DNA of 64,000 nucleotides, from contig NZ_CP042301.2 of assembly GCF_007922615.2 (NCBI RefSeq), positions 2,356,001 through 2,420,000 on the forward strand. Direction: 5' to 3'. The DNA is from Nitratireductor mangrovi (GTDB lineage Bacteria > Pseudomonadota > Alphaproteobacteria > Rhizobiales > Rhizobiaceae). The translations under genes and the position numbers were made by a program. Below are positions 24,935 to 32,683 of this stretch, one piece after another (positions within the stretch are counted from its first letter, which is position 1; every line of letters begins with the position of its first letter). A model generated the notes under the pieces. That model did not search any database and was not told where the DNA came from. It saw only the letters and a program-made list of their open reading frames with translations.

Positions 24935-25972
24935 CTACGGCGGAAACAGCAGCGCCACGCGATTCGCGGACGCGCCGTTGCTCCGCGCACTTACCGGCAC
25001 CAGCCGGTCCGACCGTTCGCCCCTGAGCCGGACCACCGGCGTCAGTTCGTAACCGAGCAGGCGCCCCGCGCGGTCGACGTCCACCGAAAGCATGCCCGAA
25101 AGCCGGGTCGGCCAGGGCTGCCGTTCGTGCAGGCATCCGGCAAGGTCGCCGATCCCGTAAGCAATCAGTGCATCGTCAACCCTTTCGAGTGGCTGCAGCA
25201 CATGCGGGTGGCTGCCAACGATCAGCGTCGCCCCCTTCCCGGCAAGTTCGCGGGCCAGCCGCCGGGTCTGCGGTCTGGGAAAGTGCCGGAACTCCCAGTC
25301 CCAGTGCGGCAGGACGCAGGTCAGGCCGCCGCGCGCCGCCTCCTCCCTAACCACCCGCCAGTCGTCCGGTTCGAGCGCATCCTGCAAGGCGACGTGACGG
25401 CGGTAGGCCGCGTCGCCGCCGTTGCGCCATCGGGTGAAGGCGACCAGCGTGATGTCGACCAGTCCGGCGGACACCGTGAGTGTCGGGACCGGTCCGGCCA
25501 TGCCCGCACCGACGCTGCGCACGCCCATGGCCTTGAGATGATTGAGGGTCTCCGCCAGTCCGACCGTACCCTGGTCGAGGATGTGATTGTTGGCGAGGCC
25601 GAGCACCAGACGTTTGGTCTCGACACCCAACGCGGCCAGCAGGCCGGCAAGGTGGTCCGGCTCTATGGCATGTCGCAGCCCGCTCCGGGTCGCGAGGTTG
25701 CGTGGCCGCCGCATTACCGGTCCCTCGCAATTCGCGACGACGAGATCGGCGGAGGCGATCAGTTCCCGGAGCGTCGGATCGCAGGCGAGCGGTCTGGCGT
25801 TCGGGGTCGCACCGAGATCGCCGAGAACCACGATCCGCGCCGCCGGCTTGCCCGCTCCATCGTCGATCTTCGCCCGCAACGGCGCCCGGTCTAGCCCTTC
25901 GCCGCCTCGCAATGAAGGCCAGACCAGCCGAAACGGCCACGAGACCACGTAGCGTGGCGGGAAATTCGCCAT
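24935..25972 (-). CDS. CapA-family (poly-gamma-glutamate biosynthesis-like) metallophosphoesterase fold protein
   Basis: 345 residues. It matches the CapA/PgsA family: IVVLGDLGATPNARPL at the start of the domain, LVVANCEGPVMR (N-x-E-x-P), LVLGLANNHILDQGTVGL (the highly conserved A-N-N-H-x-x-D), CVLPHWDWEFRH (H-W-G-x-E-like) and LIVGSHPHVLQPLE (G-x-H-x-H). These residues form the metal site of the calcineurin-like fold. Classical CapA is membrane-anchored and part of polyglutamate capsule export, but this copy has no clear anchor and no capB/capC neighbours, so a capsule role is doubtful. The rest of the neighbourhood is unrelated. Confidence 0.82.
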   Translation of the reverse strand: MANFPPRYVVSWPFRLVWPSLRGGEGLDRAPLRAKIDDGAGKPAARIVVLGDLGATPNARPLACDPTLRELIASADLVVANCEGPVMRRPRNLATRSGLRHAIEPDHLAGLLAALGVETKRLVLGLANNHILDQGTVGLAETLNHLKAMGVRSVGAGMAGPVPTLTVSAGLVDITLVAFTRWRNGGDAAYRRHVALQDALEPDDWRVVREEAARGGLTCVLPHWDWEFRHFPRPQTRRLARELAGKGATLIVGSHPHVLQPLERVDDALIAYGIGDLAGCLHERQPWPTRLSGMLSVDVDRAGRLLGYELTPVVRLRGERSDRLVPVSARSNGASANRVALLFPP

Positions 25973-26208
25973 GCTATTGCGGCCGCGTTAGTATCGATTT
26001 GGACCACGCGACGGGTCTTGCGATCACGAAAGACAACGGACCCAGCCCCCCACCCTTTCGGGCGAAGGCATAGCAAAGCGCGCGTGCTGCGCACAGCTTG
26101 TTGTTCGGGACAATGTGGAACGGCCGTCGGTGCCGGCGAACTGCGGAAGGTAGTACCGAGGCCCGGACGCGCCACACCGGCGGTCCGAAGTGGAGGCCTT
26201 GACGACGG

Positions 26209-26436
26209 TCAGCCGTCGAGGCCGGCCTGGACGAGATCGAGTGGCTGGCGCGGGCCGCGTTTGTAGGCGACCAGCACGCGCTGCTCGATCGCGGCGCGGC
26301 GGACCCTTTCGCGCGCCGAAACGCCGAGTTCGGAACACACCGCTTCCACCACCTCGCGGATGGCGTCGCGGGCTTCGCTCGGTCGCGGCGGCGCCGGCAC
26401 GGGCCGGCGAACCGTCGTCTGGGTGGGGCGTGACAT
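26209..26436 (-). CDS. small basic hypothetical protein
   Basis: 75 residues, start ATG at 26436 with AGGAGG 8 bp upstream, which is the main reason to accept it. The first 20 residues are proline- and arginine-rich (RRPVPAPPRPSEARD); the rest is a predicted helical domain (AIREVVEAVCSELGVSARER, then VRRAAIEQRVLVAYKRG). No named domain is recognised. Cytoplasmic by lack of a signal. It stands alone between the CapA-like gene and a secreted Cys/His-rich protein; the gap of 236 bp to its left and 311 bp to its right carry no other gene. Confidence 0.55.
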   Translation of the reverse strand: MSRPTQTTVRRPVPAPPRPSEARDAIREVVEAVCSELGVSARERVRRAAIEQRVLVAYKRGPRQPLDLVQAGLDG

Positions 26437-26747
26437 CTCCTGGGCCTCCTGTCGGGCCGGCTTCTATGGCCGGTGAACCTGCTACTCTGGTCATTCAACG
26501 CGCAGATTGCGGAAACGGATCGGCAACGGCGATCAATCTTTGTTCCGTTGCGTTACGATCCGGTGACGCTCACGCGTTGCGCACATCGGCCTTGTCGCGA
26601 AACCATACATCTTTGCCCGAATTCCGTACAGAACGCCCGGCCGGCGCCGGATTCATCCTCCGTTAAGGCTCGCCCGCGAAGTGTCGGGCTCAGCGCGGGC
26701 ATTGTGAGGTGCGCCACCTATATCTGCGGGGGAACGAGGAACCGATC
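26437..26747. other. non-coding stretch upstream of the Cys/His-repeat protein
   Basis: About 311 bp between two divergent small genes. It shows a short hairpin CCGGC-TTCTATG-GCCGG next to the start of the left gene (26458-26475) and TATATC at 26719-26724, possibly a -10 box for the right gene, but no matching -35 box at the right distance. No frame with a ribosome site is present. Confidence 0.45.
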
Positions 26748-27116
26748 ATGCCGGCAGGCCCGTCGACGACAGCTTTCCTGGCGTTCATGTTGGCCGGCGG
26801 CGCGGTTGCCATGCCGCCGCCGGTCGACATCACGCCTGCACCTCGCGGCCAGCTATTGCTGGCCGGCGGTTGCCACGACAGCGTGCGCCGCCATTACGTG
26901 CAGGAGTTCCGCCAGACGGTGCCGCACCGCCACCGGCAGCGCGATTGTGCTCCTGTCGCCACCGGAGCGCCTGAAACGGCCAAACCGCTCGATTGCCACC
27001 GCGACGCGCGCCGCCACTACGTGCCGGGCGCCGGCATGCTCTATCACCGCCACGTCGGCGGCAACTGCCGCATCCGCGAAATCAGGCGTTCCGGCGAGCC
27101 TTTGCCCAACGATTAG
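26748..27116 (+). CDS. secreted protein with two Cys/His repeats
   Basis: 122 residues from the ATG at 26748, with GAGGA 8 bp upstream. The N-terminus is a signal peptide (STTAFLAFMLAGGAVAM) so the protein is exported. The mature part contains two related units: C-H-D-S-V-RRHYV (around residue 42) ending in HRHRQRDC, and C-H-R-D-A-RRHYV (around residue 82) ending in HRHVGGNC. Each is about 26 residues with a cysteine at both ends, a CH pair at the start and an HRH near the end. Such spacing could bind a metal or be clamped by a disulfide. I do not recognise a named domain. Related short RRHY-containing proteins occur in rhizobia (recollection, not verified). Confidence 0.65.
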   Translation: MPAGPSTTAFLAFMLAGGAVAMPPPVDITPAPRGQLLLAGGCHDSVRRHYVQEFRQTVPHRHRQRDCAPVATGAPETAKPLDCHRDARRHYVPGAGMLYHRHVGGNCRIREIRRSGEPLPND

Positions 27117-27397
27117 GCAATCTCGGCGCCGGACCTGCCGTAACGTAAATCTGCCCTTGCCGTTCACCCGAAAATGGGGGACAACTGCCGCATTCGGGCA
27201 TTTGCCGGCCCGGAGACTGGAATAGCATGCCCCGGTCTTGACTTGCGCCGATGGCGTCCGGGTGGATCGCGAAACGAGAGGGCCCTTGGCACCGCCCCGG
27301 CGTGGATCCGACTGTTTCTTCTCCCCCAGTGAACGGCCGATGACGTGCGGGGCATGGCTCCGCAAGGGAACTACCTGACGGGAGAAAGGAGATTCCG

Positions 27398-27613
27398 ATG
27401 GGTCAGATGACCGGGACCGTCAAGTTTTTCAACCATGCCAAGGGCTACGGCTTCATAACGCCCGACGATGGCGCCAAGGACATCTTCGTGCACATCTCAG
27501 CCGTGCAGGCCTCCGGGCTTCCCGGTCTCGAAGACGGGCAGAAGGTATCGTTCGACACCGAGCCCGACCGCCGCGGCAAGGGTCCGAAAGCGGTCAATCT
27601 CGTGATCGCCTGA
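27398..27613 (+). CDS. cold shock protein (CspA family)
   Basis: 71 residues with the single cold shock domain: [17 protein letters not shown] carries RNP1 (KGYGFI) and [10 protein letters not shown] carries RNP2 (IFVHI). These OB-fold proteins bind single-stranded RNA and DNA and melt RNA structure. The start ATG has AAGGAG 7 bp upstream. The 281-bp region in front contains no gene and may be partly a long leader, as is common for cold-shock genes, although I could not define a promoter with confidence. The copy has both RNP motifs intact, so it should be functional. Alone in its transcript. Confidence 0.95.
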   Translation: MGQMTGTVKFFNHAKGYGFITPDDGAKDIFVHISAVQASGLPGLEDGQKVSFDTEPDRRGKGPKAVNLVIA

Positions 27614-27792
27614 CCGGCACCCCAATAGTTTCAGGTCGCGGGGCCGCGTGTCCCGCACCGGCCAGTCTTGCCGCTACCCGCGGCGTTTCGCGACGACGAG
27701 CCTGAACGTCTCGTTCAGCCCGCGTTCAGCCGCACTGACTTATCCATTCGCAAGCGCCCGGCCCTCTCCGGACCGGCATCCTTCCCAGGAGC

Positions 27793-28254
27793 ATGCGAAT
27801 GAACCGTTTCCTGAAATCCGTTCTTGTCACGACCACCGTCGCCGCGACGACGCTCGTTCCCATCATCGAGGCGAGCGCCGGCGAGCGCTGGCGTCAGCAC
27901 CGCCCGCGCCATCCCGAACAGCACCATCGCGAACAGGCCAAGGACGACTTGCTCGCCGCCGGTATTCTCGGCCTGGTGATCGGCGGCCTCGTCGTCGGCG
28001 CCATCAGCGCGGCCGAGAGCGAGCCCGACTATGTCATCGACGACTATCCGGACGTCGATTATTTCCCGCCGGCGCCCGGCAAGCGCTATCCGCGCCCGCA
28101 GGTTGTTTATGCCGATCAGCACGCCTATGGCGGCCTCGAGCCATGGACGCGCGAATGGTTCGACTACTGCCGTAACCGCTACCGGTCGTTCAACGACCGC
28201 ACCGGCACCTTCCGCGGCTACGACGGACAGGACCATTTCTGCGTCGCCAACTGA
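27793..28254 (+). CDS. BA14K family protein
   Basis: 153 residues. N-terminal signal peptide (RFLKSVLVTTTVAATTLVPI, cut near ASA). A glycine-rich hydrophobic helix follows (LLAAGILGLVIGGLVVGAIS), a feature of this family, and the C-terminal domain ends in WFDYCRNRYRSFNDRTGTF and RGYDGQDHFC, the signature of BA14K (C-x-x-R-Y-R-S-F-x-x-x-T-G-T-Y/F-x-x-Y-D-G). BA14K was described as a 14-kDa immunoreactive protein of Brucella with lectin-like properties. Probably located in the periplasm or outer envelope. The two cysteines likely pair. A strong terminator follows immediately. Confidence 0.9.
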   Translation: MRMNRFLKSVLVTTTVAATTLVPIIEASAGERWRQHRPRHPEQHHREQAKDDLLAAGILGLVIGGLVVGAISAAESEPDYVIDDYPDVDYFPPAPGKRYPRPQVVYADQHAYGGLEPWTREWFDYCRNRYRSFNDRTGTFRGYDGQDHFCVAN

Positions 28255-28273
28255 CCTCCAGGCCGAACGCTTT

Positions 28274-28303
28274 AGCCCCGCCTCCCTGGGCGGGGCTTTT
28301 TTT
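28274..28303 (+). terminator. rho-independent terminator after the BA14K gene
   Basis: AGCCCCGCC, loop TCCCT, GGGCGGGGCT followed by seven T's. A 9-bp GC-rich stem and T tract directly 20 bp after the stop codon, a textbook intrinsic terminator. Because of the A run on the other strand it is weaker for the convergent gene. Confidence 0.9.
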
Positions 28304-28327
28304 CGTGTTGGCGCCAGGGGCGTGCGG

Positions 28328-28969
28328 TCAGGTCAGGAACGGATTGCTGCGCCGCTCGTCGCCAAAACGGCCGCCGGGACCGTGGCCGCAAATGAAGCCG
28401 ACATCGTCGCCGAGCGGCAGCAGCTTTTCCTTGATCGAGCGGATCAGCGCCGTGTGGTCGCCGCCGGGCAGGTCGGTGCGCCCGATCGAGCCGGAAAAGA
28501 GCACATCGCCGACATGGGCGAAATTGGCTGCCCGGTTGAAGAAGACCACATGGCCGGGTGCGTGGCCCGGGCAATGCAGGACCTCGAATTCGTGCCCGCC
28601 AAACGATACCCGCTCGCCTTCCGCCAGGAAGCGGTCGGGCGTGCAGTTGCGAACCGGATCGGCCAGCCCGAACATCTGCGCCTGGCTCTCCAGGTTGAGC
28701 AGCATCTGCCTGTCGCCTTCATGCGGCCCGATGATGTCGACGCCCAACGCATCCTTGAGGTCCATGGCGCCGCCGGCATGGTCGATGTGGCCGTGCGTCA
28801 GCCAGATCGCGCCGATCTTGAGCCCGTTCTGCCCGATCGCCTCGATGATGCGCTCGACCTCGCCGCCCGGATCGACGACAACGCCTTCCTTGCTCTCGGT
28901 ATCGAACAGGATGGTGCAATTCTGCTGGAACGGCGTGACTGGAATGACGCCGGCATTGAGCTGTCCCAT
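28328..28969 (-). CDS. MBL-fold metallo-hydrolase (glyoxalase II/YcbL-like)
   Basis: 213 residues, start ATG at 28969 with AAGGGAA 5 bp upstream. The metallo-beta-lactamase fold is complete: the metal-binding LTHGHIDHAGGAMDLK (H-x-H-x-D-H), VLHCPGHAPGHVVF (third histidine), LFSGSIGRTDLPGGDH (bridging aspartate region, S-G-D/S) and GFICGHGPGGRFGDERRSNPF, where the last histidine and the R-x-x-N-P-F ending are exactly those of YcbL/glyoxalase II-like enzymes. They hydrolyse thioesters such as S-lactoylglutathione; the subgroup's real substrate is uncertain. Cytoplasmic zinc enzyme. Convergent with the BA14K gene. Confidence 0.9.
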   Translation of the reverse strand: MGQLNAGVIPVTPFQQNCTILFDTESKEGVVVDPGGEVERIIEAIGQNGLKIGAIWLTHGHIDHAGGAMDLKDALGVDIIGPHEGDRQMLLNLESQAQMFGLADPVRNCTPDRFLAEGERVSFGGHEFEVLHCPGHAPGHVVFFNRAANFAHVGDVLFSGSIGRTDLPGGDHTALIRSIKEKLLPLGDDVGFICGHGPGGRFGDERRSNPFLT

Positions 28970-29056
28970 TGAATTCCCTTCGGCTTTGTCGGAACACCCT
29001 TAGTGATCGCGTCCCGGGCCGTCTACCCGCGACCGCCCCGCATCGGGAGAAGGCAA

Positions 29057-29425
29057 ATGGATGTTGGCGAGCCGCGTAACGTTCGGCTGTTTTCCTACGG
29101 CACCTTGCAGAAGCGGGAGGTCCAACTGGCCAGTTTCGGCCGCGCCCTTGAAGGGAGCCCGGACGCCCTCGTCGGGTACCGGCGCGAGATGATAGCGATG
29201 GCCGACCCCGCCGTCGTGGAACTGAGCGGCGAGGCTCACCATCCGATCGTGGTTTTCACTGGCGATCCGGGTGACACGGTCGACGGGACCGTCTTTGCCA
29301 TTACCGCAGCCGAACTGGTCGCTGCCGACAGCTACGAAGTCGATGACTACCAGCGGGTGGAGGCGCAACTGCGTTCCGGCGCGACCGGCTGGGTTTATGT
29401 TCGCGCCGAGCAGCGGCGCGATTGA
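29057..29425 (+). CDS. gamma-glutamylcyclotransferase-like (AIG2) protein
   Basis: 122 residues from the ATG at 29057, with GGGAGAAGG 4-8 bp upstream; the frame continues to 29003 without such a site. VRLFSYGTLQKREVQL is the glycine-rich Y-G-T-L loop of the AIG2/GGCT fold, and VVELSGEAHHPIVVFTGDPG and GTVFAITAAELVAADSYE contain the following strands; the glutamate in the last segment is at the usual catalytic position. Family enzymes cyclise gamma-glutamyl groups to pyroglutamate; many bacterial members have no assigned substrate. Cytoplasmic, monocistronic. Confidence 0.85.
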   Translation: MDVGEPRNVRLFSYGTLQKREVQLASFGRALEGSPDALVGYRREMIAMADPAVVELSGEAHHPIVVFTGDPGDTVDGTVFAITAAELVAADSYEVDDYQRVEAQLRSGATGWVYVRAEQRRD

Positions 29426-29461
29426 CGGCAGCCGATCCTCTGGCGGCGCTGGCCCGGCCGT

Positions 29462-29950
29462 TCAGCCCGCGCCTTCAGACAGCACCGGCACGAACAGAGT
29501 GTGCTTCAGCCGGTTGAGGGCGACGCTGCTGCGGAATTCGCGGATGACCTCGTTGTCATCCATCATGCGCCGGGTGAAGCGCTCGTAGCTTTCAAGGTCC
29601 GGCGCGGTCACCACCAGCACGAAGTCGGTTTCGCCGGTGACACCCCATGCGGACTGCACTTCCTCCGCCGCGATCAGCCAGCGCTTCAGCCCTTCGGTCA
29701 AGGCCGACCGTTCGCGTTCCAGCATCAGTTCCACGATCACCGTAACCCGGTTGCCGGCCGCCTTGGGGTCGAGCACGACACATTCGCCGGCGATGACGCC
29801 GGTCTCGCGCAGGCGCGCGATCCGCCGCTGAACCGCGGAGGCCGACAACCCCACCTCCTCGGCAAGCGCTTCCAGTTTCACCCTGGCATCACGCTGCAGC
29901 GCGTCGAGCAGAATGCGGTCGGCCGGATCAAGGGTTGAGTTGAGGTTCAT
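29462..29950 (-). CDS. Lrp/AsnC-family transcriptional regulator
   Basis: 162 residues from the ATG at 29950, which gives the usual family length; an extra upstream ATG at 30004 would add 18 hydrophobic residues that do not fit. N-terminal HTH: LDPADRILLDALQRDARVKLEALAEEVGLSASAVQRRIARL shortened here: the key parts are ILLDALQRDAR and GLSASAVQRRIARL. The C-terminal RAM ligand domain runs from VIAGECVVLDPKAAG to VALNRLKHTLFVPV, with GETDFVLVVTAPDLESYERF as its core. It is divergent from a threonine dehydratase-like gene with a 125-bp gap, the classic layout for a regulator that senses an amino acid and controls the neighbouring enzyme (inference). Confidence 0.9.
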   Translation of the reverse strand: MNLNSTLDPADRILLDALQRDARVKLEALAEEVGLSASAVQRRIARLRETGVIAGECVVLDPKAAGNRVTVIVELMLERERSALTEGLKRWLIAAEEVQSAWGVTGETDFVLVVTAPDLESYERFTRRMMDDNEVIREFRSSVALNRLKHTLFVPVLSEGAG

Positions 29951-30075
29951 GGAAACGCGCGTCAATGACATCAAGAGTGCGAAAAATAGGCGTCGGTTGC
30001 TCAATATACGCGGCCTGACCGCGCGGGCTATAGCCTACAACAGCGTCGTGGCAACGCCAATGACGGAGAAGCGAA

Positions 30076-31044
30076 GTGACCATTCCCATCACCGAGACCG
30101 ACATCGCCAGCGCACGTGCGCTCATCGACCCGGTTTTCCTTGGCTCTCCGCTGGTGCGACAGGAGACCATCGACCAACAGCTTGGTTGCCAGGTGGCGCT
30201 GAAGGTAGAGACACTCAATCCGATCCGCTCCTTCAAGGGACGTGGCACCGAGGCGCTGATGGCCTCGCTTGAGAACAGCCCCTTGCACGTGGTCACCACG
30301 TCCAGCGGCAATTTTGGCCAGGGCGTGGCCCGCGCGGCGACAAGACGCGGCATCAGGTCGACGATCTTTTCGACCGACGACATCAATCCGGGCAAGCTGG
30401 CCGCGATGCAACGGCTGGGCGCCGAGGTCCGGCTCGTGCCGCAGGGCGACGACTTCAAGGCAGCCGCGCGGCAGGCTGCGGCCAACACGAACGCCTTCTA
30501 CATCGAGGACGGCGCCCACCCGGAAATCGCCGCTGGCGCCGGCACAATCGGCATGGAACTTCTCCGGCAGGCGCCGGAGCTTGACGCCGTGCTGGTACAG
30601 ATCGGCGACGGCGCGTTGGTGACCGGCGTCGGCTCCTGGATCAAGGCAACGTCGCCGGGCACGCGCGTCATCGGCGTGACCGCGGCAAGCGCGCCCGCGA
30701 TGCGCCAGTCGCTTGCCGCGCGCAAGCCGGTAAGCGCCGCCGCACGCACCATCGCCGACGGCATGGCGATCGACACGCCGATCGCGTCGGCCGTCAACGA
30801 CGTCGCGGCCGTCATCGACGACATTGTCGAGGTGGACGAAGACGCGCTGCTGGGCGCGATGGCGCTGCTGCTGCAGGCAGGCGGTCTGGTGGCCGAGCCA
30901 TCCGGGACGGCGGGTCTTGCGGCGATCATGCGCAACCGCCCGATGTTCCGCGGACTCAAGGTCGCGACGATCATCACCGGCAGCAACGCCCGGCCCGAAT
31001 TGCTGGCGGAGGCCGTGACTGCTCCGAAGCCTGCGCTGCGGTAG
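30076..31044 (+). CDS. PLP-dependent threonine/serine dehydratase-like enzyme
   Basis: 322 residues from a GTG at 30076 with GGAG 9 bp upstream. Fold type II PLP enzyme: ETLNPIRSFKGRGTEAL carries the Schiff-base lysine in S-F-K-G-R-G, TSSGNFGQGVARAA is the S-G-N-x-G phosphate/substrate loop and EPSGTAGLAAIM the C-terminal phosphate-site region. The protein has no regulatory ACT-like domain, so it is a short catabolic form or a serine racemase/beta-hydroxyaspartate dehydratase relative. It is probably controlled by the divergent Lrp-type gene. It precedes a hairpin and the glycine-rich small protein gene on the opposite strand. Confidence 0.87.
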   Translation: MTIPITETDIASARALIDPVFLGSPLVRQETIDQQLGCQVALKVETLNPIRSFKGRGTEALMASLENSPLHVVTTSSGNFGQGVARAATRRGIRSTIFSTDDINPGKLAAMQRLGAEVRLVPQGDDFKAAARQAAANTNAFYIEDGAHPEIAAGAGTIGMELLRQAPELDAVLVQIGDGALVTGVGSWIKATSPGTRVIGVTAASAPAMRQSLAARKPVSAAARTIADGMAIDTPIASAVNDVAAVIDDIVEVDEDALLGAMALLLQAGGLVAEPSGTAGLAAIMRNRPMFRGLKVATIITGSNARPELLAEAVTAPKPALR

Positions 31045-31067
31045 CACGGGCGAAACACAACAGCAGA

Positions 31068-31090
31068 CGGGCGGCTCGAATGGCCGCCCG
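31068..31090. terminator. possible bidirectional terminator hairpin
   Basis: CGGGCGGC, a 7-base loop, GCCGCCCG: an 8-bp GC stem between the convergent dehydratase and small-protein genes. A second, weaker stem AGACC-AGCGGC-GGTCT with TTT lies at 31094-31111. The first has no T tract, so its terminating strength is uncertain. Confidence 0.4.
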
Positions 31091-31113
31091 AAGAGACCAG
31101 CGGCGGTCTTTGG

Positions 31114-31395
31114 TTACTTCTTCATCGCACCCATGACGGCGCCGACAATAGCGGTCAGAATGCCGCCACCCGCAACGCCGCCGACCGCATCGCCAAGCAT
31201 GCCGCTCAGCGCTCCTGCCGTCGCCGGATCGCCCATCAGCGAGCCGAGGATCTGACCGCCGGCCACGCCACCGATGGCACCGCTGAGAATTTTCGGCAGC
31301 TGGCTCATCGCCGCCTGCTTGACCGCCGCGCCGACGGCCTGGCCGCCGATGATGCCGGTGACGATCTGAACGATGATGGGCATCAATGCTTCCAT
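31114..31395 (-). CDS. glycine-rich hydrophobic small protein
   Basis: 93 residues from the ATG at 31395 with GGAGGGA 6 bp upstream. Nearly the whole protein is hydrophobic and glycine/alanine-rich, with repeated G-x-x-x-G patterns (IVTGIIGGQAVGAAVKQAA, ILSGAIGGVAGGQILGSLMG, DAVGGVAGGGILTAIVGAVMG) and a basic end MKK. It is likely to form membrane helices packed through glycine zippers, or a small oligomeric membrane protein. No enzyme motif. Small proteins with this look occur in rhizobia without known function. A bacteriocin-type role is conceivable but there is no leader, immunity gene or exporter nearby. Convergent with the dehydratase. Confidence 0.65.
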   Translation of the reverse strand: MEALMPIIVQIVTGIIGGQAVGAAVKQAAMSQLPKILSGAIGGVAGGQILGSLMGDPATAGALSGMLGDAVGGVAGGGILTAIVGAVMGAMKK

Positions 31396-31549
31396 GGGAC
31401 ATCCCTCCGGTTCACGCCAGCAAGACGCCAGCTTGTCCGATGCAACGCCCGAACCAGACTAAAGTCAAACACGACCTCGGTTGCGTGGAAAGTTCCACAC
31501 AACTTGTCGGCCATTCGTCACAAAGCGCAAAGTTGACGCTGCCGATACC

Positions 31550-32446
31550 CTATTCAGCCGCGGCCGCCGCGTGGCGGGGCTGCACTTCGGCCGAATAGTC
31601 CTCCATCAGGGTGCGCGCGATCTCGCCGACCTCGAAGCGGTACGGGCCGATTTCGGAGACCGGCGTCACCTCGGCGGCCGTGCCGGTCAGGAAGCATTGC
31701 TCGAACCCTTCCATCTCCTCCGGCATGATGGCGCGCTCGACCAGTTGGTATCCACGCCGGCGGGCAAGCTCGATCACGGTGCGCCGGGTGATGCCGTCGA
31801 GGAAACAGTCCGGCTTCGGCGTGTGGATCACACCATCCTTGACGAAGAAGACGTTGGCGCCGGTCGCCTCGGCGACCTGGCCGCGCCAGTCGAACATCAG
31901 CGCGTCGGCATAGCCCTTGGCCTCGGCAGCGTGTTTGGAAAGGGTACAGATCATGTAGAGGCCGGCCGCCTTCGACTTGCACGGCGCCGTACGCGGGTCC
32001 GGTCGGCGATATTCGGCGATATCGAGCCGAATGCCCTTGAGCTTCTGCGCCGGGTCGAAATAGCTCGGCCACTGCCAGATCGCGATCGCGCAGTTGATGC
32101 GATTGTTCTGCGCCGACACGCCCATCTGCTCGCTGCCGCGCCAGGCGATCGGGCGCACGTAAGCATCTAGAAAACCTTGCTTTTTCAGCAGGCTGCGGCA
32201 CGCATCGTCGATCTCCGCGACCGAATAGGGTATCGTGAATCCCAGGATTCGGGCCGATTCGTGGAGCCTTTCGGTGTGTTCGGTCAGCTTGAAGATTTCA
32301 CCGCCATAGGCCCGCTCGCCTTCGAACACCGCGCTGGCATAATGCAGCCCGTGCGACAGTACGTGGACCTTGGCATCGGCCCACGGCACGAACGCGCCGT
32401 TCATCCAGATTGATCCATCAAGCTGATCGAATGGAACGGATGCCAT
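31550..32446 (-). CDS. ilvE: branched-chain amino acid aminotransferase
   Basis: 298 residues from the ATG at 32446 (GGGAGG 5 bp upstream); the GTG at 32452 lies inside the ribosome site. Fold type IV PLP aminotransferase: HVLSHGLHYASAVFEGERAY (start motif of the family, H-x-L-H-Y-G-x-x-x-F-E-G), VRPIAWRGSEQMG, APCKSKAAGLYMICTLSKHA with the PLP-binding lysine in the K-x-x-G-x-Y segment, EATGANVFFVKDG, and FLDGITRRTVIELA (G-I-T-R near the phosphate site). It performs the last step of valine, leucine and isoleucine synthesis with glutamate. In Rhodobacter and other alphaproteobacteria the petP-petR genes lie next to an aminotransferase of this kind, as they do here (petP is divergent). Confidence 0.9.
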   Translation of the reverse strand: MASVPFDQLDGSIWMNGAFVPWADAKVHVLSHGLHYASAVFEGERAYGGEIFKLTEHTERLHESARILGFTIPYSVAEIDDACRSLLKKQGFLDAYVRPIAWRGSEQMGVSAQNNRINCAIAIWQWPSYFDPAQKLKGIRLDIAEYRRPDPRTAPCKSKAAGLYMICTLSKHAAEAKGYADALMFDWRGQVAEATGANVFFVKDGVIHTPKPDCFLDGITRRTVIELARRRGYQLVERAIMPEEMEGFEQCFLTGTAAEVTPVSEIGPYRFEVGEIARTLMEDYSAEVQPRHAAAAAE

Positions 32447-32612
32447 ACTCACCTCCCGCGGACCCGAGCCGCCAAACCAAAAATGCTTGGATTCCGTGCC
32501 GCCACCCGCGACCGGTCACAATTCTCGCTGATCACACGGCAAAAGGCAAAGGGAAGGAAACGTCACGGCGCAATGCCAGCCTTGCCTTTTCGTTCGCAAT
32601 CTGCCGAAAAGC

Positions 32613-32662
32613 TTGTCGAAAATTACCCCTCCGCCCTATATATGTCAATATAGCTGACATAT
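32613..32662 (+). promoter_or_regulatory. petP promoter with overlapping inverted-repeat operator
   Basis: TTGTCG (32613-32618) and TATATA (32637-32642) with an 18-bp spacer make a good sigma70-type promoter. Starting inside its -10 box, ATATGTCA (32640-32647), a 7-base spacer and TGACATAT (32655-32662) form a perfect 8-bp inverted repeat. The site covers the -10 box and the likely transcription start, so a bound MarR-type dimer (PetP itself is the obvious candidate) would block transcription. The start codon is 22 bp further. Confidence 0.6.
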
Positions 32663-32683
32663 TTTTCGACACAGGAAGTGCCC

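Noticed and set aside
24935..25972. Capsule (poly-gamma-glutamate) biosynthesis locus
   Set aside because: Only a CapA-like protein is present; no capB, capC or pgsE genes flank it, and it lacks a membrane anchor.
31114..31395. Bacteriocin/microcin gene
   Set aside because: Despite the glycine-rich hydrophobic sequence there is no leader peptide, immunity gene or ABC exporter in the surroundings, so the label would be a guess.
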